This document shows positions 53,107-64,000 of a stretch of 64,000 nt of DNA, piece after piece. The stretch's first letter is position 1, and every line of letters starts with the position of its first letter. Both the position numbers and the translations under genes were made by a program. The stretch is taken from NCBI RefSeq assembly GCF_008831285.2, contig NC_045147.1, positions 19,968,581 to 20,032,580 on the forward strand. Reading direction: 5' to 3'. This DNA is from Nymphaea colorata. Its lineage: Eukaryota; Streptophyta; Magnoliopsida; Nymphaeales; Nymphaeaceae. The notes below the pieces were generated by a model that was not told the DNA's origin, ran no database searches, and was given only the letters and a program-made list of their open reading frames with translations.

Positions 53107-55289
53107 ATAAAACATTGCACAATTTTCTTCTTCTTTTTTTCATTTCTTTATCATTAATGGTGAAGAACATTCCAAGGATTAAAACCGTTTCGCAACTATC
53201 CATCCTCACACACATGCAGCGTTCTTGAGGAAACACCATCAAAATTGTGGGCAAGTAATTATGACTTGCAAGCTTCAGCTATATCGAATAAACTAGCTGC
53301 TATGGACTCGATTATTACTCGCCATAGCATGGTAAGACAGAAAGTTCGGATCAATCTCTTGTAGAATTTGAGAACCAGAATACAAAAAGCAAAAGAAGGA
53401 ACATATTACCATCATCAGAAACAAATAAGAAAAACTCGAACAAGAATGATCATTTCAACGTGCAAGGGGAATAGAATTTTCCATTTGAAAAGAGTGTGAA
53501 AAGGAAGGCTAGAGAATATGGAGCTTCGTCATGCTGTCCCGTTTCCGAACGACAGGCAAGGATGAGAGCTCTGGCGGATTTTCTTTTTCCAAGTCGTCAA
53601 TGTTAACAGGAAACGAGTCTAAAAGGCAGGCTTCTATTATTTTTGCCATTTAACATAAAAAAAGCAGCACATATTCCTTCTTTCTTCATGAACATTTGAA
53701 AGAAAAGGCAGCATGTATGACTTCCCGTAACCAACATATGACATGAATAAAGCATAGAAGTCCCAAATAACTACATATAATTAAGCTTGGAAGAGGCGTC
53801 AAAGACGAATTCTAGCTTCAGTTTAATAAGGGATTGCACTTGCCCAGTTATATTCTGCTTATTATGCACCATGCATGGTAAAGAGAAAAACACACAGCTT
53901 CAACCATACGGAATATCACAAACCGGGTGCATGATAAGTGAAATCAAGAGGAAGATTCAACGAGATGATTCACTGCCCAACTGTTAGTCCTAACTTAGGC
54001 CAAGTAGTCAACCAGCATTTCTGCTTGATGTCAGGCTCGCTCAAGGGAGATCCCAGTGGATGAATATTTATAATTCGTAAAAAGAAGAGGAAGCCCCAAC
54101 TGGATTCCAAATATAAATGACTCCTTGCTAGGCCCGTCTCTTAGTATTTTAGCTTTCTTCATAATACTAACCGTATAAATGGACATATCATGCATGAAGA
54201 AACAACGCTACTAATTCTGAGAATCTGATCAAACCTGTTTTTACACACATGATTTCCATATGTTGTTCTTCAAACTTTAAAAGCATGAACATTTTTGCAT
54301 ACAATTGGACCGTTGGATTTGTGAAAAAAAACACATACACACATTGCTTCAGGGTTATAAAGCACGATAAAAGGAGACCTGATTGATGGCCTGACACACA
54401 CGCACACATATTTTTTTGTATATACTTAATGGAGTAAAACAAAATGAGGTTTTAAGCCAAGCAGCAAAAGTTGTCTTCAGATGAGCTGCAACATAATTCT
54501 ATCAGTAGCTCACTGTTATTTTTTCTTAGACTGTGATATGGTAGTTCGCATAACTGGAATAAAGTATACTGTGTTAGAGCCACGAATTGCCTTTCAAGGA
54601 TAAAGCCTTGTGTTTTCTTGTAATCAAAGTGCATTTCAGGGTAAAGAGCAAAAGAAGAAAAGAAAAATATATTGAACTTCATAAACTACCTTCATGGACA
54701 TATCACTATTTCTACACATTGCTGTGCTTCTTTTAAGATGATTCAGGTTGAAGTTGGCTCACTTTTATTAATTTTAGTTACAATCCAACTATATTAAACA
54801 CATACTTATTTTTTCAAACAAGAGAATAAAAAAGCGTTTAATGTTTCACTAAGTTTTTCAAATTAATCTAAGTTATTATTTTGGTCACCACGCCGAAAGT
54901 TGGTGCATGAATTAGACATCTTGAAGCATCTTAATGTCGCCACTTTCTTTACCCAGGCTAATATTTACACTTGAAGACTGTGACATTTCCTTAGACTAAG
55001 ATGCATCTTGTCCGGAAAGGAAGTAACCTCTATTGTCATCCCATACTGAGCGATAATGGAGTACTCCTCATCTGCAAATCCCAAGGAAATTGTAACAATA
55101 ACAATGCTTCCTTTGGGCAAAATTTTTAGTTACAAAGGGGATTCCGTTTATTGTAATTATAAGCTGGTCCTTGTACAAGTACTATATATATATCAAGAAG
55201 GGAGAAAGAAAATGGTTAGATATGAAAGACCTTGTCATAAAGAAGTGTGACAATGTGCATATTTTAAAGGAAATAAAAGGAACAACCTT

Positions 55290-55500
55290 TTTTTTTTTTT
55301 TTTCATCCCAATCCCTCCAATTTTGGAGGGATTGGATTTACATTGAGTCATAATTTCCTTTCCATCCATTTCTTTTCATTTTCTTTACAACCAGACATGG
55401 TTTTCTATTTTCCTTTCCTTCCCTCCTTAATTAACTAACCAAACACAGTATTGACTACTCTTTCCCTTCCCTTCTTTTCCTTTCCTGTCCCTCTAAACAG
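55290..55500. other. Possible transposon-derived segment
   Basis: Contains a TCCCTCCAATTTTGGAGGGA palindrome at about 55312-55331, then a pyrimidine-rich body and AACCAAACACAG, an end motif seen in hAT-like non-autonomous elements. No matching left end was located. Confidence 0.25.
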
Positions 55501-57113
55501 GCTGTTAGTTTATCATATAATATTATATTCCTTTGTGACATGGTCTTTCTCTTTCCCTTTAGTTTATGACATAAAAAAGCATTTAGGGTATATATATATT
55601 CCTGAAATATGTGAATTAAGTAACATGATCGACTGTGCATAGATCATGACTACTATGAATATGATTAATTTGATTGGAAGTTCATAAACGGTCTGTGTAG
55701 ATTTTTTTTTTTTTTAAAAAAGTAATTTCAAATATTGTGTCATGTATACATGTGTGTGTGCACATGAAAACTCAGCAGAAACATGTGCATGTGTGCATGT
55801 GAAAGAACAGGATAAGTCTACCCATACAAGTACCTCAAGCAATGCAAATGCAAAGAAGACTCGAGATAAAAGGTCGTCTCCCCCTTGAGTTGCCTAACAA
55901 AGTTGGAGACAAAATCTGAAGTGAAAGCAACGTGTTACAATGAAAGGGGGTGGGAATGAGGAATCGACCATTCGTCAAGATGCAACAGTGCAACAGCTAA
56001 TTGGCTTAATCTTCACGTTTTATCAGCACTCCTCTCTATCGACCAGCTCTGTCGGGAGCTGTAGGTTTCCCTCCGCTGACATCAAAAGGACAACCAGAAT
56101 CTATGTGGCACTAACAGATTTTCCTTTGACGAGTAACTTGTCCCACGCTCATACTCTAGAGAGAGAGAGGTACTGCAACACGAGAGAAGGCAGACAAAGA
56201 AGCAAACAGACACGGACCATGGATCGTCCGTGACTCGCGGAACCACAATCTTGTTAATGGAGAAACGAAGATACGGCTGAAGATCGAGACATGAAGCAAG
56301 AATGACAAGAGAAACTTGACTCGCTAATGAGAGATCAAACTGCATGTCAAGAGGAAACAGACCATGTATCGGGCAAACAAAAGATTGACGTTGGTGTTCA
56401 CCTCAACTGTGATTATAGAAGTGTCTGATGATCATTGGCAGAAGGCTGGTCAGCACTGTCTCACTGTTCATTGCTCAAGCTGCGCAGACCACCATGCAGG
56501 CGTTCATAACGTCATCAGCAGCAGGTGATGAACGGTGATGCCAAATCAGCCCTCATCTATGATTTGGCATTAGCCTACGTTTCACGTGATTACAGCAGTG
56601 TCAGTCTCTCTTGTGGATAACGACATTGAGAACATCAGCTCAAGGACAATAATCTAGCTATCCAGTATGCCTAATATTGTACTGAATCATTATTTCAGAG
56701 AGGCATAGAGATGCCCAATTATGCTTATATCAGTAATCCCTCTGGCCCATCATCTTCTGTACAGTGCAGCGTCCTGTCGCAGTAACATATTTTTCCAGCA
56801 GACTGATGGAGTGTTTGTGTGGTTTATGATGCAAGATACTTGAAAAAAGTCCAATGCATTTCTTCTGTTTTTCGATGGATAGAAGGCCGATAACTTTTGC
56901 ACCGACATTGTGCCTGTGAATCGACTCTTAATGGGTAAAAGAACTTACATTTTAGCTTCTGTGGCCAGGTTTCCGCCAACAAAGGAAACAATCCGCAATT
57001 CTATTTTCTAATAATGGGAGATACAAATAGAAGTACATGCTTTGCTAAAATGTCATCTGTTTCAACACTAGTAAGCCGTAGAATGTCGGGTCTGTCTCGA
57101 CCCGACTTTTCAG

Positions 57114-57115
<2 letters not shown>

Positions 57116-57148
<33 letters not shown>

Positions 57149-57161
57149 GGGAGAGAGAGAG
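57116..57161. repeat. (GA)n microsatellite
   Basis: GA dinucleotide tract with a GGGG interruption. Confidence 0.9.
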
Positions 57162-58321
57162 CACCTGCACAAATCTACCTGAAGTTTTAAAAATGCTGAA
57201 AATTTTCCGGAGCTCTAAGCCGCCGTGCAAACACGGAGAACGCACTTCACTTCCCTCGCTTGATGGTGCACCATGAACACCAGACACACGCAAGCGCGTG
57301 CACGCTTCCACACAAAGAAGAGAAAAGAAAACCCATCAAACAGATGTTACTGGCAGAAGCAAAAAGAGACTTCTACAAAAGAATCATGCATTAGGCATCA
57401 AACATGTTTCCATTCAAACAGTACATATAAATAACCCGTTTCTTCAAAAAAAAGGAAAGGGCTCGAAACTGAAGATACCAGAAAAGGAAGACTATGGCAC
57501 ATCATCGTGTTTCAAATGGACGAGTATTGGACACAGGGAATGTACTCTAGGAGAAGGAAATTACAGCCATTTTTAAGTTGCATGGTCTCGTAATGAACTA
57601 GCAAGTATTAAATGCATAGCAATTCAGAAGGGAACCACTTAAATTCTAGCTTGGAAAACCAATGCAGGTTTAGAATCACTATTCTTACCTCACATCCATG
57701 GCAACCTGGTCAGTCAAACCGAAATAACTCCCATTTAACAAAGTATTGAATTTGAGTGCCTTTGTGGATGAATCCACATATGACAATTATCATTAAAGCA
57801 TGTACCAGACACCTACCAATGCGCCCATGACCAGGCAAAAAGTGAAAAAGGAAAATAATAGAATAAAGGGAGTAAGTAGAGGGAATAAGCTCCACCTGAT
57901 CATAGTTTAGTCCCATTCCACAAAACAGCTATTGACAATTAAATATATTGTATGAGTTGTAGTTGCAGGCACTGAACTCCTGCATGGATCTCATGGCGGT
58001 AAAACTCTTATGATGATAGATTAAGCACATTGGCTTTAGTGAATCCTTTGTTCCAGAGCATAATCATAGATTATGGAGTCTATAATGAGTGAATAATCGA
58101 TCTCCCCAAAAGCATCGGAGTGAACAGATTAAATACAGGTTGAGGGAAAGAATATGTTGGTGCCCACTCTTGGCAAATGCCCAAAGATTATTTTATGCAT
58201 ATATTCCCATCAACCCGCTGTTCAATAATACGGACCATCAGAAATGGCCGGGGTGTGTGGACAAGACTAGGCGGTACTCTCTATATTATATTGCCATTCA
58301 AAATCTTTGAACGATTTCGTC

Positions 58322-58322
58322 C

Positions 58323-58353
<31 letters not shown>
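58322..58353. repeat. (TC)n microsatellite
   Basis: TC dinucleotide tract with one CCC interruption near its start. Confidence 0.9.
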
Positions 58354-59566
58354 GTGACATCCATCCCATCTGCGAATCACTGTATGACGCAAACAGATCA
58401 TACCCATCTCAAGATGAAACCCTTCCATCATCTACCAACCTCTGCATTTCCTCATTTTCTCCTTTTAAAGAGAAAAGTTAAGAGGAAGAACAGAAGGATG
58501 CTCACATACACAGCAAAAGGAGAAGGGAAAAGATTATAAAACAGGAGCAATAGTGGGGGTGGGGTAGGATTAAACAGTAAACCTTCTGTTTCTTCTCTGT
58601 TGCTTCTTACAGATCGTACTGATCGTGCGTGCGCTTGGGGATGGAATCGAAGACCAGCGTTTGAACGAAAGGGCCAGAGAGAGGGGGGAAGAGCGAGCAA
58701 AGGCTGCAGGAAGGGGACTCTCTCGCAGTCACCTGACTGTTATTTCACGTGACGACGCACGTGTAGGATTCTGTCAATGCCTCCGAGCGGCCGTGTGACA
58801 TTGGAACGGTGGGCAAATGATGGGAGGAGAGAGAGAGAGAGAGAAACTCCTTGAGATTTTGCTCAGAGAGACCATACGATCTTTTTGCCTATTGCGGGAT
58901 GTGTTTTGCCAGAAATCGGAAACCGGGATGGACGTTTTACCATAATGGGGAGCGATCCATCTCTCTGCATTTACTCGATTTACTCTCATTCTATCATGAT
59001 TGATCCATCAAACAACGGCCTCCCTTTTCTTCTTTTGAAGGGCTGGACCGTTTCAAACTTCTTGAAATGGAACTCCCCACAGAAAAATGAAGCAGGCACC
59101 ACGAGAAATGTGAAATTAGTAGTGTTATCGTGACGAAGAAAGGGAGATTTCGTGGATCAATCATTCCAAACTTGGGTATGCAGGCTTCACGAGAGTGGTA
59201 GTGTTTAGTGTTGATGTATCATAAAGAAGAAAGGAACCAACTCATGGATTGATATTTCCATGCTTTCAGTATGTGGATCCTGACAATAACTCTTCGATAT
59301 GAAAAAGAAAGGAAAATGAAACAAGAAAGAGGTTAATATTCCTATAGCAGAACTACCACCCTTGTTGCTATCACTATTCCAAGACTGTGCGTGTGCGTGA
59401 GAGAGAAAGAGAAAGCGAGAGAGAGAGAGGACGCTACTATCACTACTACGACTTCATCGAATGAGAGGTAATGAAAAGGAAGGAGGTCCTGTAGATTAAT
59501 ATGATTGTTAGGATTCTCATAAGAAAAAGAATGAAGAAATGAAATGGAAGAGGAGGGAGCACCAAT

Positions 59567-60145
59567 TCAGGAGCCGGAGGAGGGCCCAGCGCCACCACCT
59601 CCGCCATCCCCTTGCTGCGAGGAGGTGGAAGCCGACGCCAAGGTGGTGGTGGCTGTGGTGCTGGTAGTGGCTGTCGGCCGCTTCCTCTTTTTCTTCTCGT
59701 AGGGGATTCCGCGGGCCTTGGCCTGGCTCTCCCGGACCTCGCGGAGGTAAATCCGTACTGCTCGGGCGCCAAAGGGGTTGGACTCGGGCCTCCCGCCGTT
59801 CTCCTCGTAGGCTGCCCGGAGCCGGCCGATGAGGGCGTCGAGGCTGCCCCATGCCTGCCGTAGAGGGCAGGCGCAGGGCGCGGGCGGGTTTGGGTGGCCG
59901 AAGAAGGCGCAGCCGCTCATGTGGACCTTCGTCTTCCCGAACTGGTCCAGGTACTTGAGGAACTCGATCACGTGGGCGCCGCTGCACCTCGCCAGCGACA
60001 GCGGCGGCTTGTGGTTCTTCAGGTACTGCAGGAACGTGTTCCAATCCCTCCGCTTCTGCGACTCGTAGCGGCTTGGCGGAGCCGTCTGTCCCCCAGACGA
60101 CGGCTCCCCGTCTCCACCTTCCGACCCTCCGGCACCGGAATCCAT
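59567..60145 (-). CDS. ALOG-domain (LSH/G1-like) transcription factor
   Basis: Intronless, 192 residues on the minus strand. I chose the ATG giving [10 protein letters not shown] rather than one 10 codons upstream, as the family starts shortly before [14 protein letters not shown]. The ALOG domain, about residues 25-150, is complete: [31 protein letters not shown], the zinc-ribbon insert with Cys79, His84, Cys91 and Cys93, [20 protein letters not shown] and [20 protein letters not shown]. The basic run KKKRKR at 151-156 is the nuclear localisation signal. Thr/Ser- and Gly-rich low-complexity sequence ends the protein. ALOG proteins come from a DNA-binding domain of tyrosine recombinases and specify organ boundaries and meristem fate (Arabidopsis LSH, rice G1/TAWAWA1). 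Coding GC is far above its flanks. Confidence 0.95.
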   Translation of the reverse strand: MDSGAGGSEGGDGEPSSGGQTAPPSRYESQKRRDWNTFLQYLKNHKPPLSLARCSGAHVIEFLKYLDQFGKTKVHMSGCAFFGHPNPPAPCACPLRQAWGSLDALIGRLRAAYEENGGRPESNPFGARAVRIYLREVRESQAKARGIPYEKKKRKRPTATTSTTATTTLASASTSSQQGDGGGGGAGPSSGS

Positions 60146-60279
60146 GAGGGCGGTGGTGCTGCGCCGGTGCACCAACCCTGGCAGTGGCAGATGCCGCTCC
60201 GCTCGCTCGTGCTCCTTTCCTGCTGTCTTCCTTAATGTTATTCTGATAGGGCTTGTCGAGGTTTTTGCTGTAGACAGAC

Positions 60280-60280
<1 letters not shown>

Positions 60281-60310
<30 letters not shown>

Positions 60311-60311
60311 G
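60281..60311. repeat. (GAAA)n microsatellite
   Basis: Seven to eight AAAG/GAAA units about 140 bases upstream of the ALOG start codon, probably within its leader (TTTC repeats on the coding strand). Confidence 0.9.
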
Positions 60312-60587
60312 AAGAGGAAAAGGGTAGAGAAAAGAACAGCAGATCGTAAAAATTAGAAAAGATAGAATGGAATTAAAAGGAAGATCGTGATCCCTTTTTT
60401 TTTTGTATTATTCATTTATTTTATTTTTTATTTTCTTTTGAGTGTTGATGATGTTGTTAATGGAGGTGGGGAGAGGCTTCAAGACTGAAGGTGATCACGT
60501 GGTGGCCCCCGCCCCTTCACAACAAGGGTCCCACCTTCCATTCCCATTCTTCAGTTCTCCACTTCACCTCTCCCTCTCTTCTTAGTT

Positions 60588-60594
60588 CTTTATA
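60588..60594 (-). promoter_or_regulatory. Possible TATA box of ALOG gene
   Basis: The minus strand reads TATAAAG, about 440 bases upstream of the ALOG start. A CACGTG G-box at 60495-60500 lies between it and the gene. Weak evidence. Confidence 0.3.
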
Positions 60595-60619
60595 TTACAT
60601 GAAAGCTCAAGATTTCTGA

Positions 60620-61480
60620 AACAATCTTTCGGGGCTCAAAATCTAAGTGTTTAGATAAGTTTATTAACACCAAAATAAATATATGAGAATTAGTAGACCT
60701 TCATAGGAAGAAATAATTTTTGAATCATCTGCTCGTGTAGATGCACCAAATAAAGCTACAATACCTTGAAAAATAAAATAAAACATCCAACTTGAGAGAT
60801 ACGCTTTGGGCATTTGAGGAAAACTTAGGGATCTTTTCACAAGGTTTTGAGAAAAGCAGAGGAAGGCGACACAATATTTGAAACTTAAATGTTGGTTGGA
60901 CCAATTTGGTCCAAGTCGGACACCGTTGATTCTTGTCTTAATTGACACACATTGATAAATGATGTGAGTTCAATTTTGAATATTTGAAACGTCGAGCGGC
61001 GTACGTGCTTCTCTTTTAAAGCCTCTTAATGTTAGAAATCCTGCTTCATAATAAAACAATCACCCACTGGTTCTCTTACAAATATTACATATACTCTCGA
61101 AGGATATATATTTTCCAAGACAAAAGTTTAAAAGTACTTTTAAATAAAAACAAGTAGCGTCCGGACGCATAATTTTCTTCCTATCTCTTGCTTATATTAT
61201 ACTGCACCCTTCATGTGTCCTTTATTATTCCTGCTTTGGTAATGATGGTCAAGTGTCTTGAGCTCAAACTTTAAACGAGAGATATGCACAAGCATACACT
61301 AATGTCCACATTGGTAATGAAAATAGACAGAGCTGCTTAGTAAGGTCAGATCTTTTTCTCTTTTTCCTTTTTCTTTCTTTCATCTCTCTTTTTAAGTCAT
61401 TCAAATTGAGGTTGCAATGACCTTGACAGTTCGGCAAGAGATATCTGACAGTAAGAACACCCTATGAGTGTCCTATGAAT
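60620..61480. other. Gene-free spacer
   Basis: AT-rich; no gene or clear repeat recognised. Confidence 0.5.
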
Positions 61481-61483
61481 CTT

Positions 61484-61715
61484 ATGTTACATTAATCTAT
61501 CATGAATATTTGAGACAAACTCATGAAACACTCACAAAGTATCCTTCATATTCAGCAATTCCTAAAAGGTCATTTGGCAGTTGGTACAGTACACTCTGTT
61601 AGTGTTCTATGAATCATCCCAATGATTGAAAGAATTCGTGTAATGCAAAAACTATGTGTTTATGTATTTGCCTCAATCTTTATGATATAAAACACTCATA
61701 AAGTGTTTCATTTGA
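61484..61715. mobile_element. Related MITE-like sequence next to foldback element
   Basis: Contains ATGAAACACTCACAAAGTATCC, GGTCATTTGGCAG at about 61569 and AAAACACTCATAAAGTGTTTC at about 61690, all variants of words in the foldback element beside it. It is probably a second, decayed or nested copy. Confidence 0.4.
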
Positions 61716-61851
61716 GGTCGTTTGACAGCAATAATATTTTATCAATGTCTCATAAATCTGTACTAAAAACTAGTGTTCGATGAAACTGTTCTAACCTTTT
61801 GGGAAGATTTATAAGACACTCATAAAATGTCCTTACCACCGCCAAACGACC
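61716..61851. mobile_element. Foldback MITE
   Basis: Starts GGTCGTTTGACAG and ends CCGCCAAACGACC, inverted repeats matching at 11 of 13 positions. The complementarity continues inward: ATGTCTCATAAATC pairs with GATTTATAAGACAC and neighbours, so most of the 136 bp could fold into one hairpin. It is non-coding. No clear target duplication was seen. A similar end occurs at about 1832-1844. Confidence 0.6.
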
Positions 61852-61859
61852 ACTAGGGA

Positions 61860-64000
61860 CATTGGTAAAAAGACAGATTTGCGAAACACCGAGTTCTAAG
61901 AAACACAGCCATGAATTTGTGAAAATATTTATGGTGGGTTCATGAAACATTGACACAGTAGAGTTAAGTGAGAACTGTGCAGCTCGGACCTAAATGGCGA
62001 GGAAAAACACTTGGGTCATGGAGGAAAATACCCATATTGTAGCCGATCTCGATTGGCAGAAAATCGCGCCAGGGTGTGCACCTACCTGGCCCAGCTAGCT
62101 GTATTGGCTTGCTCATTGAAGTCTTACTTAGCGAGCTCCACTTTGCAAAGTGAAATTCAATTCTAATGTACATCTGATTCCATTGATTGAAGCGGGTCCC
62201 AATAAGCGATTTTACACTCTCTTTTTCTCTCTCTTCCGTTCCAGTCTTACCTCATGGCAGATCCAGAAAGAGCGCAACAACATATTAGGGTTCCTTTTCT
62301 ATCATTTTGTTAACCTCAGCAGTGTAAAGCTCATATTGCTCTTCGCATTAGTAGTCGCTCTTTCCTTTGCTTCTTTCTCTTCCCTACTCAGCTTGTATGT
62401 CTCGAGCTCGAGATTGAGACAAGATTCGAACTCATAACGTCTCATCAATATAGAAAGGCTTGCAAGTTTTCCTACCACTGAACACTGTTTCTATAGTTGA
62501 TCAACAGAGAAAGCCACTTTCTCCTTGGTGTTTGTCTCCACAACAACAATAAGAATAACAACGATAATAATAATAATAATAATTACAATAATAATGGATT
62601 TTGTGGTGCAACTTGCTTGGGTTTATGGAAAAATTATGTCCACAAGATTGTTTGAAAATTGATTCATGGCCATCTAGAAACTTCAAAACAGAAAAATGGG
62701 CCTTTTTACATTACACAATTCATTTGTTTTTCTACTTTTTTTTTTTGTTTTGAACTAATATTGAATTTATATAAAGTGGACACCTGATTTCTTACGCAGC
62801 TTGCATCATGATCGGATGCCACTGCACATTCGTTCCTCCTTGCTTTGTTTATAACATAAAACGATTTACAAAGAAACGAACGACTATAGTGACGTTTGAC
62901 AATTCTTCGGTCAACCCTGAGATAGCTTTTAAGTCTGTGGTTGGTCCAAGCCGAAAGTCACTTAGACTAGAAGAGACAACTAAAGACTATCCTTTTCTTA
63001 TAGCCCTGAGTCAACCTTCCATCTTGGCTCGAAGTATGTTCAAGAGACTTCATTCATTCTCACTTAAGATATCAAATCTTCAAACCGGTTCTTCCCCTTG
63101 TCAAGGCACGTGTCTTTATATATACATACATATATGTATATAATTTAAATCTTGGTACCATTCGAATGCTTAGAACTCTCACATGTGCAGGAATTACACA
63201 TGTTAGCGCTAAAAATGGCCGTCGTCAGGATATATTAATGCATATGCTTCCTACCATAAGCAAAGTCTGACCGTGGTAATAAGGTGAAAAAAAAAAAGCG
63301 AAATTTTCACCGAATGATGGGACGTTTTGTTCGGTCTTGAAGGTTTTTTGAATTAGTTCGGTGGCCAATGAGAATGTGCCACGTGTTCAAGTCGGACAAA
63401 AACACAAACAGATGCTAGAAGTTGCAGTGAAAACGGCTTTATCACATGCCCCCCAGGGGGCCCCCCCCCCCCCTTCCGTCTCCGTCTCCGTCTCCTATCA
63501 ACGTCATCACCACCTGCGCCTCCCGTTCGATCTGGATCTGGATCTAAATCTGGATCTGGATCTGGATCTGGATCTGATCATCTGGATCTGGTTGTAATTT
63601 GTACCCGAAATGCTTGGCCTTGTTTCTCAAAAAGGGTCTATTTTTAGTGTCAAAATAAGTGTTTTAGCCGTAAACCAGGTTTGAGTGTCATCCATACATG
63701 TAGCATCATCAGAATGAGCTCAGCAGCTCAAACTTGGCTTCCTTGAACTTTAACCAAGAGCTGTGAGCGAAGCTACAAATTTTTTTGTCGCATGGGATGA
63801 ACAATAGTTTCAAAATTTTAATAAAGGTCGAAATATAAATTTCCATTTTCTTATATAATGTTAAACTAAAATTTTCGAAATTTACATATAAATTTTTGAA
63901 CATTTTAAAATTTTGAAGATTTTAAAGGGGGGCAAGGCCCCTGCCTCTGCCCCTGATACCAAGCACTTTTCTTGAGGAAACTTATCGGAGTCTAGTGGAG
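61860..64000. other. Gene-free stretch to window end
   Basis: No supported gene. Holds an AAT-rich tract at about 62560-62582 and C-rich and hexanucleotide repeats at 63449-63595. The last 100 bases (GGGGGGCAAGGCCCCTGCC then CTGCCCCTGA) look like a degenerate transposon terminus cut by the window edge. Confidence 0.4.
63449..63591. repeat. Poly-C, (GTCTCC)n and (GATCTG)n arrays
   Basis: A CCCCCCAGGGGGCCCCC palindrome with a long C run at 63449-63473, then about four GTCTCC units, then about nine GATCTG-type units at 63528-63591. The acidic DLDLDL frame here is a translation of the hexanucleotide repeat. Confidence 0.9.

Larger units (their letters stand above)
51250..55280. other. Gene-free AT-rich stretch
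   Basis: No gene recognised on either strand. Two CT microsatellites at 52793-52817 and 53065-53104. Confidence 0.5.
55700..59440. other. Gene-free stretch with GA/CT-rich patches
   Basis: No coding gene recognised. It holds GA/CT runs at 57116-57161, 58322-58353 and 58828-58844 and a short hairpin at 56541-56575. The GC-richer, GA-rich patch at 58620-58760 looks like a leader or promoter, but no coding frame follows on either side, so a non-coding transcript is possible. Confidence 0.4.

Noticed and set aside
63361-63597. Open frame with Pro-run and DLDLDL repeat
   Set aside because: A direct translation of poly-C and hexanucleotide repeats.

Overview
This is plant nuclear DNA from an angiosperm. 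The genes have short GT-AG introns and the plant-only families CHUP1-like, ALOG/LSH, S22 R2R3-MYB and P-class PPR occur. Long AT-rich spacers carry LINE, SINE and MITE debris and many (TA)n and (GA)n microsatellites. The proteins mix monocot-like and eudicot-like residues, which would suit an early-diverging angiosperm, magnoliid or monocot, but the species cannot be fixed by reading alone.

Eight protein-coding genes are supported. From left to right: a CHUP1/IPGA1-like coiled-coil actin-associated protein (minus, 2393-4882, 5 exons); pyruvate decarboxylase copy A (minus, 10073-12981, 7 exons); pyruvate decarboxylase copy B (minus, 21412-24136, 7 exons); a subgroup-22-type R2R3-MYB (plus, 26431-27144, intronless); a kinase-fold protein with degenerate catalytic motifs (plus, 30623-32525, 2 exons); 40S ribosomal protein S5/uS7 (minus, 35777-39189, 4 exons); a P-class PPR protein resembling Arabidopsis AT2G30100 (plus, 43685-45247); and an ALOG/LSH transcription factor (minus, 59567-60145, intronless). 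All are open across the inferred splice sites, with phases that fit.

The two PDC genes are a same-strand duplicate pair whose last six coding exons have identical lengths. The roughly 8.4 kb between them is repeat-rich and contains two pairs of related segments in an A-B-A-B order. Apart from the PDC pair (pyruvate to acetaldehyde, fermentation under low oxygen) the genes look functionally unrelated, as is usual in plant chromosomes.

The spacers hold two L1-like LINE fragments (24.6-25.3 kb and about 40.8-41.1 kb), a third LINE-tail-like piece triplicated in frame as a 105-bp tandem array (49.4-49.7 kb), a tRNA-derived SINE with a perfect 13-bp target-site duplication (39805-40015), a diverged second SINE copy (33.8-34.05 kb), and several MITE-like inverted-repeat elements, one inside RPS5 intron 1. 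No intact LTR retrotransposon or other virus-like element was recognised. The stretch from 45.8 to 59.4 kb has no gene I can support. No wholly new gene system was found. The most unusual items are the in-frame 105-bp LINE-tail array, the conserved weak splice donor in both PDC genes, and the A-B-A-B repeat layout between them.
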